11,031 nt of DNA from Dehalococcoidia bacterium (GCA_030608125.1 JAUWEU010000007.1:1-11031), one strand, 5' to 3'. Counted from the first letter of the stretch, positions 1 to 7,307 are shown. Numbers and translations: made by a program. Notes: a model not told the origin generated them from the sequence alone.

Positions 1-276
1 GGGGGTGGGATGCATATAGCACCCCAGGCTGAGCTTAACGATAGTTTACTGGATGTGGTGATTATTGGTGATGTAGGTAAGTTTGAGCTGCTGAAGGCAT
101 TGCCAATGGTATATAAGGGAACTCACATTAACCATCCCAAAGTCAGGATGGAAAAGGCAACACATATTATCATTGAATCCTCAGAGCGAATTCTAGTATA
201 TGCCGATGGTGAACTCCTGGGGGAAGGTCCAGCATCTTTCTGGCTGATGCCAGCCGCTTTAAGCATTGTGGTATAG
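1..276 (+). CDS. diacylglycerol/lipid kinase family protein, C-terminal fragment
   Basis: This is the last 91 codons of a gene that begins before the window; the frame is open from base 1 (Gly-Gly-Gly-Met). The sequence GGGMHIAPQAELNDSLLDVV, then the KALPMVYKGTHINHPKV stretch and VYADGELLGEGPASF, match the C-terminal beta domain of the YegS/BmrU/DagK lipid kinase family. That family phosphorylates diacylglycerol or related lipids at the inner membrane face. The D-G-E triad in ADGE near the end is typical of the family. The ATP-binding and catalytic N-terminal part is not visible, so the exact substrate cannot be told. The gene ends just before a hairpin that may serve as its terminator. The family call is fairly sure; the ATG at base 10 is an internal methionine and not the start. 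Confidence 0.85.
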   Translation, partial: GGGMHIAPQAELNDSLLDVVIIGDVGKFELLKALPMVYKGTHINHPKVRMEKATHIIIESSERILVYADGELLGEGPASFWLMPAALSIVV

Positions 277-305
277 TGTATAGCTTAAACAGAGTTAGTT
301 ACTTT

Positions 306-322
306 AGGTTGCTTAGCAACCT
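306..322 (+). terminator. hairpin after the lipid kinase gene, possible terminator
   Basis: A perfect 7-bp stem (AGGTTGC / GCAACCT) with a TTA loop lies 30 bases after the lipid kinase stop and is followed by a pyrimidine-rich CTCTTTCTT tract. The stem is short and the T-run interrupted, so termination is plausible but not certain. Confidence 0.4.
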
Positions 323-357
323 CTTTCTTCCCACCCTCCCACCCTAGCAGCGTATTT

Positions 358-508
358 GAGGGCAAAGCCCTCAATCTCTCACTTTCTATTTAGGGATAAA
401 GCACGGAGGCGTTTCTAAACGACCTCAAGGTTATTTATCAAGGGGAGAATGAAGGGGCTTCGCCCCTTCAAAAATAATACTTCCCCCTCTCCTTTAAAGG
501 AGAGGGGG
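358..508. repeat. cluster of intergenic hairpins with a perfect 26-bp palindrome
   Basis: The gap between the converging lipid kinase and dUTPase genes holds no credible gene but several inverted repeats. They are GAGGGC-AAA-GCCCTC (358-372), a 9-bp bulged stem (406-426), TGAAGGGGC-TTC-GCCCCTTCA (450-470), and a perfect 26-bp palindrome at 483-508 whose left arm is CCCCCTCTCCTTT. The palindrome is followed by GACCGAGGGGGTGAGGT. From memory, this palindrome-plus-tail resembles a short dispersed repeat found many times in Chloroflexota and other environmental genomes. That would make it REP- or MITE-like; copy number cannot be seen here. On the minus strand the palindrome is followed by AAGTATTATTTTT and could end dUTPase transcription. 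Confidence 0.6.
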
Positions 509-530
509 ACCGAGGGGGTGAGGTTGACAA

Positions 531-1037
531 TCAATCTATATTTTCTCCTTGATAGGCTCCGTGGTAGCCTTCTGTCTCCATGGTTAGCTGGAGGAAAATA
601 AGCTGCACAATTCTGGCATTCCTCTGCAAGCGGAATCCCTGAGGATTATAGACTACCATAAGAGATTGGGAACGACCAGAGTAACCAGCATCCCATACCG
701 CAGTGTTTACCGTGACGCCACAACGAAGCAGGCTCGACCTGGGAGTAGCTAATGCCATAACATTCTTGGGTAGGTGGATAATCTCATTATAGGTAATAAT
801 ATAGGCACCAGGCACCAGGTCAATAAAATCCAGCCCGTCAAACACTAGCGGAGCTAAATCAGATACCAACCTTTGGCTATCCATAACGGCTATCTTACCC
901 GGTGACTGGAGCAAAGCCACCTCACGCAGGGTAAGGTCAATGCCATTAGGCTGTAGCTGCTGTTCAAGGTTAACGCAGTTTTCTATTAGCGGTGGCTCTT
1001 GCCGTAGTAACCTTTGAATATCCGGCTTAGATAAAAT
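531..1037 (-). CDS. dUTPase (dUTP diphosphatase, archaeal/Dcd-like type) with non-standard start
   Basis: Hydrolyses dUTP to dUMP and pyrophosphate, keeping uracil out of DNA and feeding dTMP synthesis. The trimeric dUTPase/dCTP deaminase fold is recognised from PRSSLLRCGV (residues ~99-108), TAVWDAGYSGR (112-122), VVYNP, the NARIVQLIF strand and the C-terminal YHGAYQGEN substrate-closing tail. The dCTP deaminase catalytic Glu after the SG turn is absent, which favours plain dUTPase. The first standard start is GTG at 920 (or CTG at 929), but clear family sequence continues upstream in the same open frame: ILSKPDIQRLLRQEPPLIE, then LEQQLQPNGIDLTLREV. The frame closes only at a stop at 1061-1059. 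The family usually begins with M-I/V-L-S, so I set the start at ATT (1037), giving 168 residues. ACG at 1046, eight bases after GGGAG, is the alternative. The gene lies 54 bases downstream of the tRNA gene and may share its promoter. Confidence 0.82.
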   Translation of the reverse strand: MLSKPDIQRLLRQEPPLIENCVNLEQQLQPNGIDLTLREVALLQSPGKIAVMDSQRLVSDLAPLVFDGLDFIDLVPGAYIITYNEIIHLPKNVMALATPRSSLLRCGVTVNTAVWDAGYSGRSQSLMVVYNPQGFRLQRNARIVQLIFLQLTMETEGYHGAYQGENID

Positions 1038-1091
1038 GGCTGCCGTTTCTAAAACTCCCTATCTAACTCTCGGTTGAAGGATAATCAAAAA

Positions 1092-1163
<72 letters not shown>

Positions 1164-1170
1164 GCTCAAG

Positions 1171-1199
1171 TTTATACCACAGGGGAATTAAACTGTCAA
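1171..1199 (-). promoter_or_regulatory. promoter of the tRNA (and possibly dUTPase)
   Basis: On the minus strand a perfect -35 TTGACA (1199-1194) is followed after exactly 17 bases by TATAAA (1176-1171). The expected start point falls at about 1164, directly before the mature tRNA 5' end at 1163, so almost no 5' leader would need trimming. Confidence 0.8.
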
Positions 1200-1233
1200 C
1201 TAAAATAACAAAGAAACCTAGGTTCTTCAGCGC

Positions 1234-1263
1234 TTGATAAGTGAGTAAAAGATAGAGTATAGT
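1234..1263 (+). promoter_or_regulatory. promoter of the cca-secDF-CDF operon
   Basis: TTGATA (1234-1239) and TATAGT (1258-1263) are each one base from consensus, with an 18-bp spacer. Transcription would start at about 1270, only a few bases before the GTG at 1273. The AACCTAGGTT palindrome at 1215-1224 lies between this promoter and the divergent tRNA promoter. Confidence 0.55.
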
Positions 1264-1272
1264 TTAGCTTTA

Positions 1273-2778
1273 GTGGATGAGGAAGATTTGAAGTTATTTA
1301 CTCAACTTAGAGAGCGATTACTATTGGGCAAGGTAAACAAACTTCTCGCTGAGCAAGGTATAAGGTCGTATCTTGTTGGCGGGTTTGTGCGTGATGCGTT
1401 GTTGGGAAGAGATACGGTTGACATTGATATTGCCGTAGCGGCAGATGCGCTGGAGGTTGCGCCTGGGGTAGCCACTGCTTTTGGTGGCAAGTATGTTCTG
1501 TTGGATGAAGTAAATAGAGTGGGTAGAGTAATTTTACCTATTGAGGAAGCAACTAAAGGTCAATGGAAACTTGATTTCACCACAGTTAAGGGTAATATTG
1601 AGCAGGACCTGGCACGGCGTGATTTTACTATAGATGCTATGGCAGTTGACCTCAGGGAGTTAGCGGAGGATTATACTGCTATCCAGCTTATAGACCCGTT
1701 TCATGGCAGGAGTGACCTTGAGCAGGGTATGATTCGAGCTGTTACCGACACAGCTTTTGAATTGGATCCGTTACGCTTACTACGGGCGGTACGCTTGGCT
1801 GCTGAGCTTGGTTTTAGTATTGATAATGAGACCGTGTCTCTTATTCGGCGCCATTGTCACCTTATAGCCAATGTAGCCGGTGAGCGGATAAGAGAGGAAC
1901 TGCTTCGGCTCCTGGCTATTCCTCAAAGCAAGCTTTTGCCCTACCTAGATGAATTAGGTTTACTAACGGCTATGATTCCAGAGCTTAATCAGACAAAAGG
2001 GGCCAACCAGCCCAAGGAACATTTCTGGGATGTTTTTGACCATTCTATAGAGACGGTAGTTGCTGTTGACTTTGTGCTCAGGCAGGGAGGGTGGGAATAT
2101 GCCAATGACGAGGTCTTGACGGTTGTCCCATGGTCAGCAGTGCTGGCTCACCACTTTGAGCTAGAAGTTAGTAGCGGTAGCACCAGAAGGTCGCTACTCA
2201 AGCTAGCGGCTCTGCTTCATGATATTGCCAAACCTCAGACCAAAACTATTGACGAAGGTGGTCGGATACGTTTCTTAGGACATGCCAAGGAAGGGGCAGC
2301 TATGGCGGTCAATATTCTGGAAAGGCTAAGGTTTAGTGGTAAAGAAGTAAGGTTAGTGGAAATTATGGTGAGGTATCACCTCCGCCCAGGGCAGATGAGT
2401 CATGATGAGCTTCCCTCACGACGGGCTATATACCGTTATTTTCGCGATACCGGAGAGGCTGGCATTGACATACTGTTTTTGAGCCTGGCTGACCACCTAG
2501 CCACCAGAGGTCCACAGCTAAATCTAGCTCAATGGCAAGAGCATGCTCAAATGGTAGAATATATACTCTCTCAGCGTTTTCAGGAGGAGACTTTGGTCAC
2601 GCCTCCTAAGCTAATTGATGGGCATGATTTAATCAATATCTTTGGTATAAGCCCGGGACCTAAAATTGGACAACTTCTGGAAGCAGTGCATGAGGCGCAA
2701 GCCGCTGGTGAGCTGACTGCCAGGCAGGAGGCGCTAGCTTACATTCGTGAGCAGCTAACCACTGAGGGGTGCAAATAG
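1273..2778 (+). CDS. CCA-adding tRNA nucleotidyltransferase with HD domain
   Basis: Class II tRNA nucleotidyltransferase (poly(A) polymerase superfamily), which adds or repairs the 3' CCA of tRNAs. The head carries LVGGFVRDALLGR (34-46) and the metal-binding pair D50/D52 in VDIDIAV. It is followed by RRDFTIDAMA (115-124) and the nucleotide-selecting DPLRLLRAVR (165-174). A C-terminal HD phosphohydrolase domain has H257 in VFDHS, H316-D317 in LLHDIAKP, and a later HLRPGQMS. At 501 residues it is the long, HD-bearing form. The start is GTG; there is no Shine-Dalgarno sequence, which fits the predicted start point just before it. TTG at 1288 is a weaker alternative. The neighbouring tRNA lacks an encoded CCA. 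A pure poly(A) polymerase or A-adding enzyme cannot be excluded by motifs alone. Confidence 0.9.
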   Translation: MDEEDLKLFTQLRERLLLGKVNKLLAEQGIRSYLVGGFVRDALLGRDTVDIDIAVAADALEVAPGVATAFGGKYVLLDEVNRVGRVILPIEEATKGQWKLDFTTVKGNIEQDLARRDFTIDAMAVDLRELAEDYTAIQLIDPFHGRSDLEQGMIRAVTDTAFELDPLRLLRAVRLAAELGFSIDNETVSLIRRHCHLIANVAGERIREELLRLLAIPQSKLLPYLDELGLLTAMIPELNQTKGANQPKEHFWDVFDHSIETVVAVDFVLRQGGWEYANDEVLTVVPWSAVLAHHFELEVSSGSTRRSLLKLAALLHDIAKPQTKTIDEGGRIRFLGHAKEGAAMAVNILERLRFSGKEVRLVEIMVRYHLRPGQMSHDELPSRRAIYRYFRDTGEAGIDILFLSLADHLATRGPQLNLAQWQEHAQMVEYILSQRFQEETLVTPPKLIDGHDLINIFGISPGPKIGQLLEAVHEAQAAGELTARQEALAYIREQLTTEGCK

Positions 2779-2780
2779 CT

Positions 2781-4337
2781 ATGACTAGAAGAAATATGCT
2801 GGTTTTTACCATTATATTAGCTCTCTTCGCCTTTGCCATTTGCGCTCTTATTTTCCCTATGTTTGATAGGGAGAAGATACGGCTCGGGCTTGACCTTGTC
2901 GGTGGTAGCCATTTAGTTTATCAGGCTCAATTCCCTGAGGGGGCTACTGGGGAGGATAAGGCAAGGGCTATGGATAGGGCACTGGATACCATCCGAACCC
3001 GTATTGATAGATATGGAGTTACCGAGCCTATTATCCAGGAGCAGGAGGGTGAGCGTATCCTGATCCAGCTTCCTGGATTTACTGATATTGAAGCCGCCAA
3101 GAGGCTGGCGGAGCAAACCGGTTTCCTTGAGTTTAGAGAGGTAGAGTTGAATAATGGTAATCCCGTTTACCTTGGTGATTATCTGGAGAACCCGAACCCT
3201 GAGTTTTTCAATAAAGGTGAGGATGGCACTCGTATATTTGTTGATGAAAACGGCAATCCCATAGCTTTTCTGGGCAAGGATGAAGAAGGCGTTCTAATCT
3301 ACACAGATGAGGCGGGTAACCCCATTGACCTAGAGGAGGTAAAAAGGCGAGCCGAAGAAGTATTAAGTGAGGCTGAACCGGGTTCGTGGGCACTTTTATC
3401 CTGGATACCAGCCAGAGGAGATGACGGCACTCAACTTACCGGTGGCTTCTTAAAAGAGGCTAGGCCTAGTATTACTACCGGTATAACCGCCGAGCCTGAG
3501 GTTGCTATTGAGTGGAACGAGGAAGGGGGGATAATCTTTGATGATATTGCTGGGCGACTATATTCCAGACCAAGAGAGTCTCCGGAGCGGTGCATAGGCA
3601 TTTTCTTGGATAATATACTCATTTCCAGCCCTCAGATTATTGAGCCAGCATATCATGGTAGTGGAGTTATTACCGGTAATTTTACCATTGAAGAGGTAGA
3701 GCATTTAGCTAACCTGCTTGAATCTGGTGCTTTACCTATGCCTTTACAGAAGCCACCCCTCTATGAGGAAAAGGTCTCGGCTACATTGGGAGCTGATTTC
3801 ATTGATATGAGTATTAAGGCAGGGATAATTGGCATAGTACTAATTATGCTATTTATGATTATTTACTACCGCCTGTCTGGAGTTTTAGCCAGTCTGGCTT
3901 TAATTTTTTATGGGACAGTGGTATTAGCCTTATTTAAGTTGATACCGGTAACCCTTACCCTGGCTGGGATTGGCGGTTTTGTCCTGTCTATAGGTATGGC
4001 GGTAGATGCCAATGTGCTTATTTTTGAACGGATGAAGGAGGAATTAAGGGCAGGACGGACTTTAGGGGCAGCTATTGAGACTGGCTTCAATCGTGCCTGG
4101 ACAGCTATCAGGGATAGTAATATAACTACCTTTATTGTCTGTGGCATTCTCTATTGGTTAGGTAAAAATATTGTGGCTAGTGCCCCGGTAATGGGCTTTG
4201 CCTTGACCCTGTTTATCGGTGTGGCGGTAAGCATGTTTACCGCTATTGTGGTTACTCGGACATTGCTGCGTCTATTCGTGGGCACTCGTCTGGCACAGCG
4301 GACTTCACTATTTAGTGTATATTCAGGAAGAAGATAA
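2781..4337 (+). CDS. secD: protein translocase subunit SecD
   Basis: With SecF this forms the RND-type membrane complex that uses the proton gradient to complete protein export through SecYEG. Seen are an N-terminal membrane helix (~6-28), RLGLDLVGGSHLVYQ (34-48) opening the first periplasmic domain, the ITTGITAEPEVAIEWN and FLDNILISSPQI segments, and SGALPMPL. A five-helix C-terminal bundle follows with GMAVDANVLIFERMKEE, including the aspartate implicated in proton coupling, and SMFTAIVVTRTLLR. ATG at 2781 was chosen over in-frame GTG at 2769 because GAGGGG at 2764 sits 11 bases before it. It starts two bases after the upstream stop. Length (518 aa) is somewhat long, partly from an acidic insert at ~145-190 that carries two copies of a DExGNPI motif. 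Confidence 0.95.
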   Translation: MTRRNMLVFTIILALFAFAICALIFPMFDREKIRLGLDLVGGSHLVYQAQFPEGATGEDKARAMDRALDTIRTRIDRYGVTEPIIQEQEGERILIQLPGFTDIEAAKRLAEQTGFLEFREVELNNGNPVYLGDYLENPNPEFFNKGEDGTRIFVDENGNPIAFLGKDEEGVLIYTDEAGNPIDLEEVKRRAEEVLSEAEPGSWALLSWIPARGDDGTQLTGGFLKEARPSITTGITAEPEVAIEWNEEGGIIFDDIAGRLYSRPRESPERCIGIFLDNILISSPQIIEPAYHGSGVITGNFTIEEVEHLANLLESGALPMPLQKPPLYEEKVSATLGADFIDMSIKAGIIGIVLIMLFMIIYYRLSGVLASLALIFYGTVVLALFKLIPVTLTLAGIGGFVLSIGMAVDANVLIFERMKEELRAGRTLGAAIETGFNRAWTAIRDSNITTFIVCGILYWLGKNIVASAPVMGFALTLFIGVAVSMFTAIVVTRTLLRLFVGTRLAQRTSLFSVYSGRR

Positions 4338-5257
4338 TGTTTGATATTGCCGGTAGAAGGTTCTGGTTTTTTCTTATTTCAGGTGTAGTCATACTTGTTG
4401 GCATTATTTCTCTGGCGACCTTTGGTCTTGCCCTGGGGATTGAATTTAGTAGCGGTTCTATGATGACGCTGAGATTTGAGCAGGAGGTAGCCCATGATGA
4501 ATTAAGACAGGAATTAGCCAGTTTAGGCTACACCGATGCCATTGTTCAACGCACTGGACAGGGTGATTTTTATATTCGCACTACTACACTGACCACAGAG
4601 GAAAAAGCAAACTTGGAGGATGCCTTAATTGCCAGGTTTGGTAACCTAGAGGAAGCGGAGTTTTATTCTGTGTCGCCTATGGTGGCTACGGAGACAGCAC
4701 GTAATGCAGCTATTGCTGTAGCTGTGGCAGCCATTGGTATTCTCCTTTATATCACCTGGGCATTTCGTCGGATGCCAAGTCCTTTCCGCTATGGCACCTG
4801 TGCCATTGTAGCCCTGCTCCATGATGTGCTGATAGTATTGGGGATTTTTTCCATCCTCAGCGGCATACTGGACTGGGAAATCAATTTGATGTTTATCACT
4901 GGCGTATTAGCTGTTATTGGCTATAGCGTAAATAACACCGTCGTCGTTTTTGATAGAATACGCGAGAATCTGACTAAGGGTGTAAGCTCAAACTTTGAGG
5001 TTGTAGTTAATAACAGCCTGGTTGAGACCCTGAGCCGTTCCTTAAATACCAGCCTGACTACTCTCATCGTGGTCTTAGCTTTGCTGCTCTTTGTGGGGGC
5101 ATCAATTCAGAATTTCGCTGTGGTGTTACTGATTGGCATTGTTGCCGGAACTTATAGCTCGCTCTGTATCGCTCCTCAGTTGCTGCTAGTTTGGGAGAGA
5201 GGTGAGTGGGGAAGATTTATTCGGCGGCCACCCGCAGCCAAAGCTAAGGGCGAGTGA
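4337..5257 (+). CDS. secF: protein translocase subunit SecF
   Basis: Partner of SecD in Sec-dependent export. The start overlaps the secD stop in TAATG, indicating translational coupling. The 306-residue protein has an N-terminal helix, the LGIEFSSGSMMTLRF motif (33-47), a short periplasmic domain (~50-115), and five membrane helices. The helices include ALLHDVLIVLG (159-169), IGYSVNNTVVVFDRIRENL (194-212) and LSRSLNTSLTTLIV. The arginine in the LSRSL motif, matching one implicated in proton transport, is present. At residue 200 the motif usually written G-Y-S-x-N-D-T has Asn in place of Asp. The C-terminus is basic and short. The family call is secure. Confidence 0.95.
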   Translation: MFDIAGRRFWFFLISGVVILVGIISLATFGLALGIEFSSGSMMTLRFEQEVAHDELRQELASLGYTDAIVQRTGQGDFYIRTTTLTTEEKANLEDALIARFGNLEEAEFYSVSPMVATETARNAAIAVAVAAIGILLYITWAFRRMPSPFRYGTCAIVALLHDVLIVLGIFSILSGILDWEINLMFITGVLAVIGYSVNNTVVVFDRIRENLTKGVSSNFEVVVNNSLVETLSRSLNTSLTTLIVVLALLLFVGASIQNFAVVLLIGIVAGTYSSLCIAPQLLLVWERGEWGRFIRRPPAAKAKGE

Positions 5258-5260
5258 TAG

Positions 5261-6172
5261 GTGATGTTTTCTACCACAAGTGGTGCGGTTAAGCTTTCCC
5301 TCATAGTTGTAATCGGGCTAACTGTGCTCAAGGTAGCGGTAGCGGTCATAACCGGAAGCATTAGCATTTTTGCTCAGGCAGCGGATAGTTTCTTTGACCT
5401 GTTTGCTGTGGCAATCACTTTCTTTGCTGTGGGTATAGCTGCCAAGCCTGCCGATAAAGAGCACCCCTTCGGTCACGGCAAAGTAGAGGATATTGCAGCT
5501 ATAGTCCAGGCGGTACTGATTCTTACTGTTGGTGGCTTGATAATCTATTCAGCAATACGCCGAATAATAACCGGAGTAACAGTAGAGCTGACTGAAATCG
5601 GAATAGGGGTAATGCTGGTTTCCATAATAGCTAGCATTTTCCTTTCTCGTCACTTGCTCAAGGTATCACAGGCTACAGGTTCAATAGCGCTAGAGGCAAA
5701 TGCTCGTAATATTGCTGCCGATGTCTACTCGGCGGCGGGGGTACTGGTGGGATTGGCGGCTGTACGTTTTACCGGACTTAGTATTCTTGACCCTATCGTG
5801 GCACTGGTAGTAGCCTTATTTATCCTAAAAATAGCTTATGATATATTGAGAAAGTCATTTGGAGGGCTGATTGATGTTAGGTTACCCCAAGCGGAAGAGG
5901 ATGAAATAAGGTCTTGTATTATGGAGCACGGTGGTGAGCTAGTAGGTTTCCATGAACTGCGTACTCGTAGGGCAGGAAACCAGCGCTTCATTGAATTTCA
6001 CCTAGTAATGCCTAAGAATGCTAGCGTGGAAGAGGCACACCGGGTATGCGACCACTTAGAGCAGGAGATAGAAAATAGGCTGCAACATACCAGTGTAACT
6101 ATTCATGTTGAACCCTGTAGCACAGAGTGTGACCAGTGCTCTGTTTCCTGTAGCCTACGGAGGAACCCTTAA
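5261..6172 (+). CDS. cation diffusion facilitator (CDF) family metal transporter
   Basis: A proton-coupled divalent metal exporter of the inner membrane, fourth gene of the operon, starting three bases after secF. GTG 5261 is followed directly by ATG 5264; either could start translation. Six membrane helices are predicted. TM2 carries the metal pair D42/D46 (AQAADSFFDLF), then the conserved PADKEHPFGHGKVED loop (63-77). The TM5 site reads ANARNIAADV, with N150/D154 where zinc-type CDFs have His-xxx-Asp and manganese-type have Asp-xxx-Asp. The cytoplasmic C-terminal domain (~205-285) has the usual ferredoxin-like pattern ending in VTIHVEP. A short tail follows with four cysteines (286, 290, 293, 297). 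Family certain; the metal is not predictable from these residues. Confidence 0.9.
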   Translation: MMFSTTSGAVKLSLIVVIGLTVLKVAVAVITGSISIFAQAADSFFDLFAVAITFFAVGIAAKPADKEHPFGHGKVEDIAAIVQAVLILTVGGLIIYSAIRRIITGVTVELTEIGIGVMLVSIIASIFLSRHLLKVSQATGSIALEANARNIAADVYSAAGVLVGLAAVRFTGLSILDPIVALVVALFILKIAYDILRKSFGGLIDVRLPQAEEDEIRSCIMEHGGELVGFHELRTRRAGNQRFIEFHLVMPKNASVEEAHRVCDHLEQEIENRLQHTSVTIHVEPCSTECDQCSVSCSLRRNP

Positions 6173-6229
6173 GTTAGGTTATATATTTCCTTTATTGACT
6201 TGACCTGCGGAGCAATATTGGCTGCCTCT

Positions 6230-6877
6230 CTAAATCACCAACCGAAGACCTGAAATCAGAAACCAGACTCCAAATCCGATAAGTAGTAGGCTGCAAATAA
6301 TAAACAACCACTCATGAAATTTTCTTCCCCAGAGCGATTGAGTTCGGTAAATAAGAATTGAAATAAATGAGAGCCATATCAAATCACATAGCCAATGGAC
6401 AGGAATAAACAAAATAAATCCGGTCAAGCCAAAATTTAGGGAGTTCATTATAAGCATACTACCTATAGTTGCCCACCATAGGATAAAAAATGGATTGAAG
6501 AGGGTAGTAACCACTCCGGCAACAACTGCGTTATAGGCTAAGTCCTTGCCCTTTTCTATCACCCCAGCCCTTGCCCTGAACATGTCTACACCAAGCCAGA
6601 TTATCATAGCCCCACCGACCAGATTTAGAATCAGCCTTACTAGCTCAAGCTGAAAGAATTGAGCCAGACCAAAGTATATAAGCAATATCAGAGGGATTTC
6701 TACCACAGCATGCCCCAGGGCTATCTGCATGCCGGCAAATTGGGACTTATAGCTTTTGGCTACGGTCACGGCAAACATGGGACCGGGCATCATTACCCCT
6801 GATAATGAAATTATGACCACACTCAGCAAAAACGGAAACATAAAAGCAACCTTGGGCAATTCTAGCATACACTTCAC
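6230..6877 (-). CDS. LysE/RhtB family transporter
   Basis: A small (215 aa) inner-membrane protein with about six hydrophobic segments. The family hallmark SGVMMPGPMFAVTV lies at 26-39, with the PGP turn at 31-33, and LFNPFFILWW in the second half matches the family's other conserved N-P motif. Relatives export amino acids such as lysine, homoserine or threonine; the substrate here is unknown. GTG at 6877 was chosen because GGAG lies seven bases upstream of it; ATG at 6868 is three codons later. The gene stands alone, converging with the CDF gene 57 bases away and divergent from the FmdB gene. No clear terminator is seen in the gap to the CDF gene. Confidence 0.8.
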   Translation of the reverse strand: MKCMLELPKVAFMFPFLLSVVIISLSGVMMPGPMFAVTVAKSYKSQFAGMQIALGHAVVEIPLILLIYFGLAQFFQLELVRLILNLVGGAMIIWLGVDMFRARAGVIEKGKDLAYNAVVAGVVTTLFNPFFILWWATIGSMLIMNSLNFGLTGFILFIPVHWLCDLIWLSFISILIYRTQSLWGRKFHEWLFIICSLLLIGFGVWFLISGLRLVI

Positions 6878-6931
6878 TTAATGTCTCCAGATTAATATGA
6901 TAAATCAAGGTTTATGTGGCGTTAGTTGAGG

Positions 6932-6960
6932 TTGCCTTAGTACAGCCATTACTGTAAAAT
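6932..6960 (+). promoter_or_regulatory. putative promoter of the FmdB-dtd operon
   Basis: TTGCCT (6932-6937) and TAAAAT (6955-6960) are separated by 17 bases. This places a start point near 6967, about 23 bases before the GTG of the zinc ribbon gene. The -35 match is only moderate. Confidence 0.45.
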
Positions 6961-6989
6961 GGGCAGTAAAAAGTTTGAGAGGTGAAGCA

Positions 6990-7292
6990 GTGCCTATCTA
7001 TGAGTATGAGTGTGGTCTTTGCCAGTTTCGTTTTGAAAGGAAGCAAGGGTTTGATGAGGAGCCAATAGCTATGTGTCCTAAATGTCAGGGAAAAGTTCGC
7101 CGCGTCTTTCACTCTAATCCTGTTATTTTTAAAGGGAGCGGCTTCTATTCTACAGATAATCGTACTACGGATAATCGTACTACGGATAGTCGTACTAAGG
7201 ATAGTCGTAGTACAGATAATCGTACTACGGATAGTCGTAAAGGTAGCCCTATTGAGCAGGCTAGGAGGAAAGCACAAGACAAGGGAAAATAA
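6990..7292 (+). CDS. FmdB-like zinc ribbon protein with pentapeptide-repeat tail
   Basis: A 100-residue protein of the FmdB/CxxC_CxxC_SSSS family of putative regulatory zinc ribbons. MPIYEYEC at the start is the family signature, and the zinc site is C8-xx-C11 with C29-xx-C32. KVRRVF and IFKGSGFYSTD follow as usual. GTG 6990 was chosen over upstream TTG 6975 because GAGAGG precedes it by seven bases and it gives the canonical MPIYEY start. The normally variable tail is here built from six tandem copies of a pentapeptide close to T-D-N/S-R-T (residues 55-84), then a basic Lys-rich end. The molecular role of the family is not firmly known; the founding member was linked to formamidase gene expression. 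It is probably cotranscribed with dtd, 15 bases downstream. Confidence 0.85.
   Translation: MPIYEYECGLCQFRFERKQGFDEEPIAMCPKCQGKVRRVFHSNPVIFKGSGFYSTDNRTTDNRTTDSRTKDSRSTDNRTTDSRKGSPIEQARRKAQDKGK
7152..7241 (+). repeat. six in-frame tandem 15-bp repeats
   Basis: Units begin at 7152, 7167, 7182, 7197, 7212 and 7227, with consensus ACGGATARTCGTACT, coding Thr-Asp-Asn/Ser-Arg-Thr. Units differ by one to four bases and the unit length is a multiple of three, so copy changes keep the FmdB-like reading frame. The repeats abut directly with no spacers. Confidence 0.95.
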
Positions 7293-7307
7293 AAGGAGAA
7301 GTAGAGT

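Noticed and set aside
450..470. Rho-independent terminator at the GAAGGGGC hairpin
   Set aside because: The stem is good but no T-run follows on either strand; it fits better as part of the repeat cluster.
531..920. dUTPase starting at GTG 920
   Set aside because: This start would drop about 39 residues of conserved N-terminal family sequence, and no ribosome binding site was identified for it.
7152..7241. CRISPR-like repetition
   Set aside because: The 15-bp units abut without unique spacers and lie in frame inside a coding region, so this is a tandem coding repeat.
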